A stretch of DNA of 64,000 nt from Primulina eburnea (taxonomy: Eukaryota; Streptophyta; Magnoliopsida; Lamiales; Gesneriaceae), in NCBI RefSeq assembly GCF_022965805.1, contig NC_133117.1, positions 9,014,183 to 9,078,182 of the forward strand, in the 5' to 3' direction. The position numbers and the translations under genes are program-made. This document shows, piece by piece, positions 1-11,572 of the stretch; within the stretch, counting starts at the first letter, position 1, and every line of letters starts with the position of its first letter. A model generated the notes under the pieces. That model was given only the letters and a program-made list of their open reading frames with translations. It was not told the DNA's origin and made no database searches.

Positions 1-366
1 GTGGCTCGATAGGGCTCGAGCCAAGCACAGAAAACGTGAGGGAGAAGCTTTTTGGCAACAAGTTAGGCGTGAGTTGCTGTCAAGGTTCAGGGGCTTCGCT
101 GCTTGGGTTCAGGGGCTGGGCTGGTCTAACTATGGCCTAGGCATGGTCCAGGGAAGGTTAGGGATAGGAGGGTTCGGTGGTTGCTCGGCTGGGAGAGTCC
201 TAGTTGGGTTAGGAGTCCTAGACATACAAGGAAGCACACTCACACACACATGCAGAAACATGGGTCAAGTCCAAGAAGTTTTTGAGCGGGTCAAGGCTAA
301 TTTTTCGGGCTGGGCTTGCACAATAGGGTCCCTAGATGGGTTGGCTAGGTTTTGGCTTGGGCGTGG
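1..366 (+). repeat. Gypsy LTR, left part (interrupted by Copia-1)
   Basis: This is the left part of a long LTR whose 5' end lies outside the window. It resumes at 11573 after the Copia-1 insertion; CGTGG at 362-366 is repeated at 11573-11577 as the target-site duplication. It is rich in short GGCTCG/GGGCTGG motifs and holds no convincing gene: the 112-codon frame at 74-412 runs across the junction into Copia-1. Plus orientation is inferred from the continuation at 11573-13439. Confidence 0.6.
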
Positions 367-2422
367 TGTTGGATCACGGTTTTCTACACGCCCAAACGCA
401 GCGGAAGTTTAAAATTTTTATTTTATTTTGACAATCAAAATATATTTGATTTGAACGCTCGTATGATTTTCATAATCAAACATACATAGGATGTTTAGTA
501 ATTATACCTTTGGTGAATAAATCACGTGGCTCCAACTATTCCGGGGTTAGCGGAGATAGCTCTTCGTGAATCCATACGAACGTTCTTCGATCTACTTCGA
601 ATTAGGTCCACGACTAGATGGTTTGTTCCTCTTCTAATTTGCACTAGAAAAGTAGAAGAGATTTTGCGTTGAGATCGAAAATTCGAGAAAGACTCAAATA
701 TTTCTCTTGAAAATTTGGTCAAAAATATTTGGAGGAATTTTGATATTGCCATTCACGTGAATCACCAATTGGGGGACATGGAGGCTAGGTCAATTTTTCT
801 TTTTTATATAATAATCCCATGACCTAATACATAATTAACATTAATGGGCTTGATTTAATTAATTGGGCTAGTCCAACTAATTCAATTAATTTAATCAAGG
901 TCCATTAAAACTTTAATTATTTATTATGTTGGACTTGTACTCCTACAAGCCCATTAAACATATTACCCACCATATTTAATTTATTAATTAATCAACTCAA
1001 CTCTTGAGCTTAATAAATTAAATCAATTATAAATTCAACATTTGAATTTAATATTTAAATTATAAATTCAGCTCCTTGAATTTATCACCTCCAAAATTTA
1101 ATATTTAATAAACCCAACTTTTGAGTTTAATAAATTAAATTATCAAATTTTATAAATTCAACTCCTTGAATTTATTCTCTCCAAATTTCATAAATTCAAT
1201 TTCTTGAATTTACTATATCATAAATTCAACTCCTTGAATTTATTTTCTCAAAATTTAATTATCATAAATTCAACTCCTTGAATTTACTATATCATAATAT
1301 AAATTCAACTCCTTGAATTTATTCTCTCAAAGGGAACAAACGATCCAGTGCTTGTGTGACCCTCAATGGTTCAGGGATACAGCTAGCCGTGGGTTCACAA
1401 CTCTTTGTGATTCAGGACATAATCCTTTATTCGGGCTTACCCTGGTTAGCCCCATTCTTTTCATCAACACTTTGATCAAGAATGTCAGAACTCATTTCTG
1501 ATTGCACCCATCGGATCATGGTAAGAGCGTCTAGTAGCATCGCCCCATGATCCCCTAGGTATCACTGATAGTTCCTGCAAGAACCAGTAGATTATGATTA
1601 GCGTACAGTACGGTCCCTTCATCTCATATATCCCGATCGAATCTGCAACCATTGGTTCATCGAGGGTTGCATATTAATTCGATAACTATGTGATAACTGT
1701 AACAGTGGCATCGCGTGTACTATTTTGAGAACTCCTTCTCTAACGTACATCTCATACTCTGGCCAGAGATTCCATGCACTATTATTTCATCAGATCACAT
1801 AGGATATCCACACCCGTAGGTGAGCGGTGAATCCCCGACTACAATGCACTGGCTCCTATATGTGTCGCAACTGTACCCAACCTCGCCACCTGATGACTCT
1901 CCTGGAGACGGTAAACGAGTCAAAGCACAGCCCTAGCATATAGAGCCTCAGTGTTGTCACGGGTCGTAAGGACTAATGGTGTACAATCATAACCACGTAC
2001 TTATCCTCTCGATGAATGATAACCACTTGGAAAGTCCGAGGGAGGGTTGTTCGGTATAATCATCATATGACTACCCATCTGTATGTTTGGACATCTCTAT
2101 GCCCTTACCAAGAAACGCAGTACACAACATCACAGATGCTAGTCTCGAGCTCAAGCGACCTTTATCCATGTTTTAGGCGGCTGAATCGACTAGGAACGAA
2201 TTTAGAATATGCAGTGTTTACAAATGAGTTTCAACATCGAATTATGATTCATTTGTATTGAAGCATAATCAAGGACTTTATCTATGCTGCTTGCATGGGT
2301 ATACAGATAAAGTATAACGAAACCATTAAAAAATAAATTATATTAAAATAAAGATTGTTTATTACACTTGAGTCAATAAATTTCCTAGCCAACCGTTGGC
2401 TTGCAGGGCATCTACTCTAACA
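367..2422 (-). repeat. Copia-1 3' LTR
   Basis: A 2056-bp LTR, near-identical to 9528-11572 and related to 52835-54912. It starts TGTTGGATCACGG and ends TCTACTCTAACA. Its AT-rich part at about 1030-1322 holds a series of short inverted repeats, listed separately. An 81-codon frame at 2016-2261 recurs in all three LTR copies but shows mostly amino-acid-changing differences, so I do not call it a gene. Confidence 0.92.
1030..1322. repeat. Hairpin repeat array in Copia-1 LTR
   Basis: About seven tandem copies of an AT-rich unit, each with an inverted repeat: arms AAATTCAA and TTGAATTT around CTCC, TTTC or similar loops. The best copies extend to arms ATAAATTCAA and TTGAATTTAT. Units are separated by TCTCTCCAAATTTC-like or ACTATATC-like spacers. 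The same array occurs at about 10179-10473 and, more diverged, at about 53526-53822. Confidence 0.8.
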
Positions 2423-2439
2423 ATCTCTCACTTGCCCTA
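2423..2439 (-). other. Copia-1 polypurine tract
   Basis: Directly inside the 3' LTR, the minus strand reads TAGGGCAAGTGAGAGAT, a purine-rich tract of the type that primes plus-strand DNA synthesis in copia elements. Its position next to the LTR end at 2422 supports both the orientation and the LTR boundary. Confidence 0.75.
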
Positions 2440-2687
2440 GATCCAACTACCCTTAATCCCATTGCTTCGCGATGCATTTCAAACAATGGTCCTGGCAAGG
2501 GCTTTGTAAGTGGATCAGCAACATTATCTGCAGAGGGGAGTCTTTCGACTTATATGTCTCCTCTTCCCACTATCTCCCGTATGACGTGGAACTTCCTCAG
2601 TATATGTTTGGATCGCTGATGAGACCTTGGTTCCTTTGCTTGCGCAACGGCACCAGTGCTGTCCCAGTACAACGGGACTAGATCAAC

Positions 2688-3898
2688 TCAATTAGGAATA
2701 ACGCCCAACTCTTGGACAAAATTTCTCATCCAAACTACCTCTTGGGCTGCATCAGATGCAGCAATGTATTCAGCTTCAGTGGTGGAATCCGCAACGGTGT
2801 CTTGCTTGGAACCTTTCCAAGAGACATCTGCACCATATAGCATGAATACAAAACCAGAGGTCGATTTCGAATCATCTACGTCACATTGGAAGCTAGAATC
2901 AGTGTAGCCTTCCAATTTCAATTCTCCACCCCATAGACCATGAACAAGTTCTTAGTCCTTCTCAAGTACTTAAGAATATCTTTCACGGCCTTCCAATGCA
3001 TTGGATCAGGGTTTGCCTGATATCTGCTTGTAACACTCAGAGCGCAAACAACATCAGGACGTGTCTATATCAGACCATACATGATACTACCAATGGCTGA
3101 CGCATATGGAATACGTGTTATCATCTCTATCTCTTCATCAGTTTTGGGACACATAGCTTTAGATAGAGTAATACCATGACACATTGGTAAGCATCTTCTC
3201 TTGGACTCTTCCATAGAGAATCGTTTAATAATGGCATCGATATAGGTGGCTTGGGTGAGTCCGAGCATCCTCTTTGATCTATCTCTATAGATTTGTATTC
3301 CCAATACGTAGGATGTTTCACCCATATCTTTCATGGAGAATTTACTTGCTAACCATACTTTAGTTGATTGCAGTAATCCTACATCATTCTCAATGAGTAG
3401 AATATCATCAACATAAAAAAACTAGGAATGTCACAGCACTCCCACTAACTTTCTTGTACACGCATGGTTTCTCACGATTCTTAGCAAAACCAAACTCTTT
3501 GATAGTGCTATCAAATCTGAGGTTTCATCTCCTTGACGTCTGCTTGAGACCATATATTGATCTCTGAAGTTTGCATACCTTATGTTCACTTCCTACTGAT
3601 GTGTATCCCTCAGGTTGAGACATATAAATTTCTTCTTTCATGTCTCCATTGAGGAATGCAGTCTTTACATCCATTTGCCATATCTCATAGTCATACCATG
3701 CTTTTATGGCTAGTAGTATTCTAATGGACTTAAACATAGCAACTGGTGAAAAAGTTTCCTCATAGTCAACTCTTTGTCTTTGAGTATAACCTTTTGCAAC
3801 CATCTTGCTTTGAAGGTCACTACCTTCCCATCCGCCCCAAGCCTTCTTTTGTAGATCCATTTGCATCCTATGGGAACAAGTCCCTCAAGTGGATCCAC
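2688..3898 (-). pseudogene. pol: Copia-1 reverse transcriptase and RNase H remnant
   Basis: RNase H is read at 2688-2921 (GYTDSSFQCDVDDSKSTSGF, TTEAEYIA), with the usual aspartate and glutamate positions present. RT segments are at 3065-3334 (SYVLGIQIYRDRSKRMLGL) and 3525-3866 (VDYEETFSPVA, WQMDVKTAFLNGDMKEEIYM). Between them, near 3405-3425, the minus strand can still be read as a YVDD catalytic box, but in a broken frame. At least three frame changes or stops separate the blocks, so no functional Pol can be made. The preceding integrase remnant lies at higher coordinates. Confidence 0.88.
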
Positions 3899-3904
3899 TA
3901 ATGT

Positions 3905-5059
3905 CTAGACTTGGTTTGAATACATAGAGTCCATTTCTGACTGCATGGCTTCAAGCCATTTGGTTGAATCAGTATCAGATATTTCTTCTTTGAAATTCAT
4001 TGGATCACATCCAACACAAGGCTCATCATGGCCTTGTTCATGAAGAAGTGTATATCTAGCAGGTGGTCTAATAACCCTATCAGACCTTCTAGGAGCTTGT
4101 ACTTCAACTACTGGTTCTACGGGATTAGGTTCAACTTCTAAAGTTGAGGGAGTATCTTGAATTTCTTCAAGTTCTATCATATTGCCTTTTCTATCTAATA
4201 GAAACTCCCTTTCTAAAAAGGTGGCATTTCTTGAAACAAACACTTTTGTTTCATTTGGATGATAGAAATAATATCCAACAGAATTCTTTGGATATCCTAC
4301 AAAGTAACACAAAGTGGATCTACTATCCAATTTGTCTCCCACTGTCTGCTTCACATAAGCAGGACATCCCCATATTCTCATGTAAGAATACTTGGGAGGT
4401 TTCCCCATCCATATCTCATATGGTGTTGTATCCACTGCTTTAGTTTAAATATTATTCAACAACATTGCCGCAGTTTCAAGCGCAAAGCCTCAAAACGATG
4501 TAGGCAATTCAGTTAATCTCATCATTGATCGAACCATGTCCAACAAGGTTCGCTTACAATATTCAGAAACACCATTCAATTGTGGTGTTGCTGGTGGAGT
4601 CCACTGTAAGAGAATCACATTCTCTTTTAGATAACCCAAAAATTCAGCACTCAAGTATTCTCTACTTCGATCAGATCGAAATGCCTTAATACTTCTTTCT
4701 AACTGATTTTCTACTTCAGATCTGAATTCTTTGAACCTTTCAAATGCTTCAGATTTGTATTTTATCAAATAAACACACCCATACCTCGAATGGTCATCAG
4801 TAAAGGTAATGAAGTAGGATTGCCCATATTTTGTGCTAATACTTAGCGGGCCACAAACGTCTGTGTGGATCAAATCCAATAGACCATGCGCACGTTCCAC
4901 GTTTCCATCGAATGGAGTCTTGGTCATTTTTCTTTTCAGACAGGACTCACGGGTAAGTATAGAATTTATGTCTGACAAGTCAAACATGCATTCTCCCACT
5001 AGCTTGTGCATCCTTCTTTGAGAAATGTGACCTAGTCTAGCGTGCCATATTTGTGCGGG
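3905..5059 (-). pseudogene. pol: Copia-1 integrase remnant
   Basis: The GAG-pre-integrase end is readable near 5010-5059 (IWHARLGHISQRRMHKLVG). The catalytic core follows at 4490-5011, with LIHTDVCGPLS, FTDDHSR and RSDRSREY. The last motif replaces the usual SDRGGEY, so the active-site surroundings are altered. The C-terminal part at 3905-4435 (TPYEIWMGKPPKYSYMRIWGCPAYV, shown here in pieces: TPYEIW, RIWGCPAYV) continues toward RT in another frame. Upstream the gene is cut by the solo LTR at 5065-6856, after which the gag remnant resumes. This arrangement shows that the LTR inserted into an existing Copia-1 copy or its ancestor. Confidence 0.87.
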
Positions 5060-5064
5060 ATTTG

Positions 5065-6856
5065 TGTAAGGACCGTGTATCGTATTATCGTAAATCCTAC
5101 GTGATTATCGATAATTTATGGAATTGTCATATGATTATGTAATTGATGTATATTATGACAATGAAATTGGGAAATGAATATTGAATATGAATTGACGTTG
5201 TAAGAGCTCGAGTGGAGAAGCCGGACGCCAATTTAGTACAAATCTAAATATTTGTACAGAACATGTGGCGCCCGGGCGGTAGAAAATGACCGCCCGAGCG
5301 CCAATGTATGCAAAGCCAGAGTTCGGGCAGAATGTTCCGCGCCCGAGCGGTAACTTTCTACCGCCCGAGCGCGGCATAAATGCAACTCGGGGACAGAATG
5401 TCTCGCGCTCGGGCGCGAGAATTCTACCTCCCGAGCGCGAGATCGGTGGAGATAAGAATAAGTTCTTTTCCTCTTTTTCTTCATTTCATTCGATAACTTC
5501 GAGAGGAAGTTCGAGATTTTGAAATTTCTTTCTTCCAAATCGACTTTGAAACGCCGTCTAAACGCGAAGCAAATTATATATTTGTAATCTGCGCGTCGAG
5601 GGCTTCAGACTGAGGTAATTTTCTTCTAGTTCCAGCAGCTTGAAATATTAAAGTGCTGGAATAGCATGTATTTGAAGTTGAATTTCTGATATGTAGTAGA
5701 ATAACCGACAATAAACGTATATTCGAAGTCGGAATTGAATTATGATATGATTTGAATTTGATATGAATTATTGAAGTTTCAAATGATATTTGAAACTCAT
5801 ATTATTGATTTTGGACCATGTTATTGATTGGAATGAGTATGTTATTGATGTAGATAAAGTGTTATATCAATATCTTCAGGCTACATCAACTGGAAACGAA
5901 GAATTGAGGTATGTTGCGACCGGGTAACATACGACAGGTATCTGTATTATATGATATATGATTGGATGGATTGGATTGGATTGGAATACGTGTCTATGTG
6001 CCTATTTGATGATTTGATGTGGCATACATGACATTGAGATTTGAGTATCGATGTACAAAATAAATGTTTTGTTAACACACATCATTTTATTCATACATCG
6101 ATACATGACATGCACGTTGAGCTATGATCCTTGGATACCCTGATATGATTGGATTGGATTCCGGGGTTTGTGAACACAATCGCTATGCCGGTATTATATG
6201 ACCCGTAAAGCATAGACAATTGTGGCCCCATATGATTGGATATGAGATGTGGGATTGATGGCGCTTCGTCGACGCTATCATATGTGTATTCCCATATCGG
6301 CCGGTGTGCCGGCTCGAGCATTGATTTGATTTGATAGCGATTCGATTGATTCTGACATGTGCTCAGTGGATGGGCATTTGACCTGATACCTCCACGACAT
6401 ACATGCATTGCATACCATATATCATTGTTTAGATACTTGTGGTATATATTGTGGTTGTTCCATACGGAGCTTTGCTCACCCCCAAGGGGGGCTGTTGTTG
6501 TCTTTGTGTGTGGACAATGACAGGTACTCCAAGATATCAGGAGGCCGGAGAGGGTACTTCTGGAGGGAGCCACAGCTTGGGCTGAGGTTTATGTTTATGT
6601 CTTGTTCCCAGTATATATGTATATGTATCTATATACCGGGGCATGTCCCGAGGATATAATGTGTTTGTATGTGATTGGTTTTTGATTACGTGTGGGCGTG
6701 TTTTATGTTTTAAGATTAAATACTATTTTTAGTATTATAAATCTAGAAGAAATGTTTGGGCTCATTGTAAAGAAAATTTAAACTCGTTTTCCGCTGTGAT
6801 TACTTAACCCTAATCAAATTGTGTTGTAATAACGATTAGGAGCTAAGGGCCCCACA
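5065..6856 (+). mobile_element. Solo Gypsy LTR inside Copia-1
   Basis: A 1792-bp block beginning TGTAAGGACCG and ending GGGCCCCACA, flanked by the direct repeat ATTTG (5060-5064 and 6857-6861). On either side the Copia-1 coding remnant continues: integrase to the left, gag to the right. No internal Gypsy domain is present, so it is a solo LTR left by LTR-LTR recombination. Orientation is inferred from GC-rich inverted repeats near the start and a late TATATACCGGGGCATG stretch, as in other Tekay-like LTRs. Confidence 0.88.
5268..5445. repeat. Three GC-rich hairpins in the solo LTR
   Basis: Three consecutive inverted repeats built from CGCCCGAGCG-like arms. One pairs GGCGCCCGGGCGGT with ACCGCCCGAGCGCC. 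The second uses GCGCCCGAGCGGTA with TACCGCCCGAGCGCG. The third has a perfect TCTCGCGCTCGGG/CCCGAGCGCGAGA pair. Spacers are short and AT-rich. They lie in the part of the LTR expected to be U3. Confidence 0.8.
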
Positions 6857-6861
6857 ATTTG

Positions 6862-7690
6862 GATCATCTAACTTTCTTTCGTTTGTTGTTGAAATCCTGT
6901 TTACTTGGACATTCATTCATCATTTCCAGAACATTTCTGGCGCATATAACTTCTTATGTCCGGACTTCTTGCAGTGAAATATGTTCTGACTTATCGGGCT
7001 TTGTAGGCCTTTTAAGTGTCTTTCGGAGTTTGCCTCTTATTGGGTTTTTCTTGTGAGGGGCAGAACATTTCTTTCCCTTACATTGCGGGCCACTTTTGTT
7101 CATGTCAACAAGCCCAACTAGGAAACAACATTTTCCTATTTTATTATGACTTCATAACTCATAAGCATGTTGAATAACTCTTCAAGGCTATCATCAATTT
7201 TATTCAAATTGAAGTTCAACATAAACCCGTCAAATGAGAAAGAGAATGACAACAAATTGATTGTCATGAAGTAACTTGTTAGGAATCACCTATTCCAGGC
7301 CCACCACTTTCTCATTAAACCCAATCATATATACACCACGCTCATGGACCAAAGCCCCATCTTGCATTCGTGTAGTAATGAGCTTTTAAAAGTGGTGTGC
7401 ATCACTGTACGAGTTTCATGCACTATGCAACTCTTGCATGTGTATTCGAATGTCAGCAGCATTCAACATTTTCTCAAACTGTCCCTACAGTTCATTTGAC
7501 ATAGAAGCGAGCACATCACACTTTAGCTTGCAAAATATGGTCCCACCATCTTGCATGCATTGTCAGTTCAACAAGACTGACATTAGTGTGTATGTCATTT
7601 TCTCCGAATTCAGAACAATTTTCCCAACCAGTCTTGAAAATTAGATTCGGTTAGCTTGATAATAACAAAATTGGATTATGTGACGAAATC
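6862..7690 (-). pseudogene. gag: Copia-1 gag remnant
   Basis: On the minus strand the region reads, with many stops, like a copia capsid gene: SNFQDWLGKLR-like N-terminal pieces near 7640, LASMSNEL and QFEKMLNAADI near 7490-7450, then an ALVHERGVYMIG segment. A zinc-knuckle-like FHCKKSGH lies near 6950-6975, with flanking cysteines lost. No long frame survives. This is the part of Copia-1 upstream of the solo LTR and identifies 7700-9514 as the leader. Confidence 0.75.
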
Positions 7691-7699
7691 GAAAAATAT

Positions 7700-9514
7700 A
7701 CTGATATGGAAACAGAATAATTGTTGCCGATTATTTTAAAATAATTTTAAGATATAAAATATGGATTTTTATTTTATAAATTCCCTCCCACTATTTTGAC
7801 ATTTCCACCACCCTCTGATGAAAAAGGGAAATCTTATTTCCTTAGTAGGCACGTAGAGTCCAATTAGCCAATTATAATCCCGAATAATATCAGCCAATTA
7901 TAATTTCTAAAAGGTAGAGTCCAATTGCATCCCTATGCAACCTCCGCGTGTTTTGCCTCACGTTTAATAAGGACCCAATAATATGACGTCGTTTATTTTC
8001 GCGTGCCAAACCAACCCATCAATATTGAATTGTAGTAGACGGTTGCCATGAGTTCCCCCAATAATATGAGCCGAAGTCATGGGAGTTCCACTCAATTCAC
8101 ATCATATGTCCGGTGGAAGTCACAGCTTTCCGGCGTAAAGGCCTCCCCAATAATATGAGCCAGACACTGTCCGCGGGTAGCGATCAACATGCAACCACGG
8201 TTGATGGAAGGCAAGAAAAAATTAAACTCCTTTAATTTTTACTTTTTCGGTTTGATATAAATTTTGAATCTTATTCAAAATGAGGGATTTTAATTTTAAA
8301 ATTGTCTCATCATTTTAATTTTAAAAATCGCGTGCCACGAGTTTGTATGTTCGCCTGATTCATACAACTATATTATCTAATAATATACATACATGCATAT
8401 TACTATATATCACATATATCATAATATGACATTCAACAATAAATAAGGATGATCGATCGCCAACACTATTAGATCCATGTGAGCCATACATGGATCCAGG
8501 TCCAAACCTAGGTGAATGCAGGGATGAAAATGCAACTTATTACAAAAGCTTCCAATATTTTACATGTCTTCATCTTGATCATCGGGCCCACCATCTTCCA
8601 GTCTTGATCTCCCACTATTTCTAATTATTACATTTGAATAGCCATGGCACATAAGGGATACATCTCATGGGGGTGGGAACGGGCCATACAGGCCCACTTT
8701 AATAATATCAAATATTATAAAAATGAATAAAAAACAGTAAAATATCCTAACATACACCTAACACATTGGTCAAGGCTCTCGATCATCCTTCATGCATTTA
8801 ATATCAAATATTAACATCAATTTAATTAAACAATTTAATTAATTGATAAATCTTATATCTAATAATTTATCACAAACCACCACAATTATTAAAGAATTTA
8901 ATAAATTAAATAAACCCCTTTATTTAATTTCCAATTAAATCAATAATAATTGATTTCTTGTAAAAAAAAAAAAAAAAAAAACTCATTTTTACCATAAATA
9001 ATTAAAATCATATTCTAATTATTTATTTCACAAGAAAATTATTAATTTTACAAAAATTAATTTCCAAAATAAAAATTGAATCAATTTTCAAAAATATCAA
9101 TTTTACCCAAAAATTTGAAAAATCAGAAAATCGCACCCTAGGCCCAAACAATTCAAGCCCATTATTCAGCGCGCTTCCCGAGACGCTCCCAGGCAGCCGC
9201 CCGCCCACTGCCTGCCCGCTGCCCGAACGTTTCGGGCAGCGGCTGCGCGCAGATTCGCGCCGACACCGCGCGCAGGCGTCGGCGCCTGTGCTAGCGCTGT
9301 GCGCGCAGGCGTCCGGCGCCTGCGCGCACGCTGCGCGCTGCCGTGCGCGGCCCTGCGCGCACGGACTGCCCGGAACAGTAACGGGCAGATTTAATTTTTT
9401 TTTTTTTCTGGAAAAATAAAATTTTCTTGGTGCTAAATTTTCTGAAAAATTTTCTTGTGTTGTTAGAAATAAATTATTCTATATGATTTAAAATCATACG
9501 ATATAGAGAACCTA
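7700..9514 (-). other. Copia-1 long 5' leader
   Basis: About 1.8 kb between the primer site and gag with no gene. Three features stand out. A GC-rich island at about 9165-9390 is full of GCGCGCAGGCG-type repeats. CCCAATAATATGA-like motifs recur near 7975, 8055 and 8145. A poly(A) run lies at about 8961-8980. The 61-codon frame at 9023-9208 runs out of this island and looks fortuitous. Confidence 0.6.
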
Positions 9515-9526
9515 GCTCTGATATTA
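9515..9526 (-). other. Copia-1 primer-binding site, damaged
   Basis: Read on the minus strand, TAATATCAGAGC lies one base inside the 5' LTR. The usual plant initiator-tRNA-Met site is TGGTATCAGAGC, so two of the first three bases, those pairing with the tRNA CCA end, are changed. Confidence 0.7.
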
Positions 9527-9527
9527 C

Positions 9528-11572
9528 TGTTGGATCACGGTTTTCTACACGCCCAAACGCAGCGGAAGTTTAAAATTTTTATTTTATTTTGACAATCAAA
9601 ATATATTTGATTTGGACGCTCGTATGATTTTCATAATCAAACATACATAGGATGTTTAGAAATTATACCTTTGGTGAATAAATCACGTGGCTCCAACTAT
9701 TCCGGGGTTAGCGGAGATAGCTCTTCATGAATCCATACGAACGTTCTTCGATCTACTTCGAATTAGGTCCACGACTAGATGGTTTGTTCCTCTTCTAATT
9801 TGCACTAGAAAAGTAGAAGAGATTTTGCGTTGAGATCGAAAATTCGAGAAAGACTCAAATATTTCTCTTGAAAATTTGGTCAAAAATATTTGGAGGAATT
9901 TTGATATTGCCATTCACGTGAATCACCAATTGGGGGACATGGAGGCTACGTCAATTTTTCCTTTTTATATAATAATCCCATGACCTAATACATAATTAAC
10001 ATTAATGGGCTTGATTTAATTAATTGGGCTAGTCCAACTAATTCAATTAATTTAATCAAGGTCCATTAAAATTATTATGTTGGACTTGTACTCCTACAAG
10101 CCCATTAAACATATTACCCACCATATTTAATTTATTAATTAATCAACTCAACTCTTGAGCTTAATAAATTAAATCAATTATAAATTCAACATTTGAATTT
10201 AATATTTAAATTATAAATTCAACTCCTTGAATTTATCACCTCCAAAATTTAATATTTAATAAACCCAACTTTTGTGTTTAATAAATTAAATTATCAAATT
10301 TTATAAATTCAACTCCTTGAATTTATTCTCTCCAAATTTCATAAATTCAATTTCTTGAATTTACTATATCATAAATTCAACTCCTTGAATTTATTTTCTC
10401 AAAATTTAATTATCATAAATTCAACTCCTTGAATTTACTATATCATAATATAAATTCAACTCCTTGAATTTATTCTCTCAACGGGAACAAACGATTCAGT
10501 GCTTGTGTGACCCTCAATGGTTCAGGGATACAGCTAGCCGTGGGTTCACAACTCTTTGTGATTCAGGACATAATCATTTATTCGGGCTTACCCTGGTTAG
10601 CCCCATTCTTTTCATCAACACTTTGATCAAGAATGTCAGAACTCATTTCTGATTGCACCCATCGGATCATGGTAAGAGCGTCTAGTAGCATCGCCCCATG
10701 ATCCCCTAGGTATCACTGATAGTGCCTGCAAGAACCAGTAGATTATGATTAGCGTACAGTACGGTCTCTTCATCTCATATATCCCGATCGAATCTGCAAC
10801 CATTGGTTCATCGAGGGTTGCATATTAATTCGATAACTATGTGATAACTATAACAGTGACATCGCGTGTACTATTTTGAGAACTCCTTCTCTAACGTACA
10901 TCTCATACTCTGGCCAGAGATTCCATGCACTATTATTTCATCAGATCACATAGGATATCCACACCCGTAGGTGAGCGGTGAATCCCCGACTACAATGCAC
11001 TGGCTCCTATATGTGTCGCAACTGTACCCAACCTCGCCACCTGATGACTCTCCTGGAGCCGGTAAACGAGTCAAAGCACAGCCCTAGCATATAGAGCCTC
11101 AGTGTTGTCCCGGGTCGTAAGGACTAATGGTGTACAATCATAACCACGGACTTATCCTCTCGATGAATGATAACCACTTGGAAAGTCCGAGGGAGGGTTG
11201 TTCGGTATAATCATCATATGACTACCCATCTGTATGTTTGGACATCTCTATGCCCTTACCAAGAAACGATGTACACAACATCACATATGCTAGTCTCGAG
11301 CTCAAGCGACCTTTATCCATGTTTTAGGCGGCTGAATCGACTAGGAACGAATTTAGAATATGCAGTGTTTACAAATGAGTTTCAACATCGAATTACGATT
11401 CATTTGTATTAAAGCATAATCAAGGACTTTATCTATGCTGCTTGCATGAGTATACAGATAAAGTATAACGAAACCATTAAAAATAAATTATATTAAAATA
11501 AAGATTGTTTATTACACTTGACTCAATAAATTCCCTAGCCAACCGTTGGCTTGCAGGGCATCTACTCTAACA
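9528..11572 (-). repeat. Copia-1 5' LTR
   Basis: A 2045-bp partner of the LTR at 367-2422, with the same ends. It lacks about 11 bp present near 908-920 of the other copy and differs at scattered bases. CGTGG follows at 11573-11577 as the target-site duplication. Confidence 0.92.

Larger units (their letters stand above)
367..11572 (-). mobile_element. Copia-1, complete but decayed Ty1/copia retrotransposon
   Basis: An 11.2-kb element on the minus strand with long terminal repeats at 367-2422 and 9528-11572. Both begin TGTTGGATC and end CTCTAACA, and CGTGG flanks the element directly (362-366 and 11573-11577). A polypurine tract and a degraded tRNA-Met primer site sit next to the LTRs. The order on the minus strand is leader, gag remnant, integrase, RT, RNase H, which is the copia order. 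The coding part is full of stops and frame changes. The gap between gag and integrase contains a later solo Gypsy LTR (5065-6856). Roughly 25 differences were counted by eye between the LTRs, giving close to 99% identity. Confidence 0.93.

Noticed and set aside
2016..2261. An 81-codon ORF present in all three Copia-1-family LTRs (also 11167-11412 and 54506-54751)
   Set aside because: It lies wholly in LTR sequence, and most differences between copies change the amino acid, so its persistence looks like shared descent and not protein selection.
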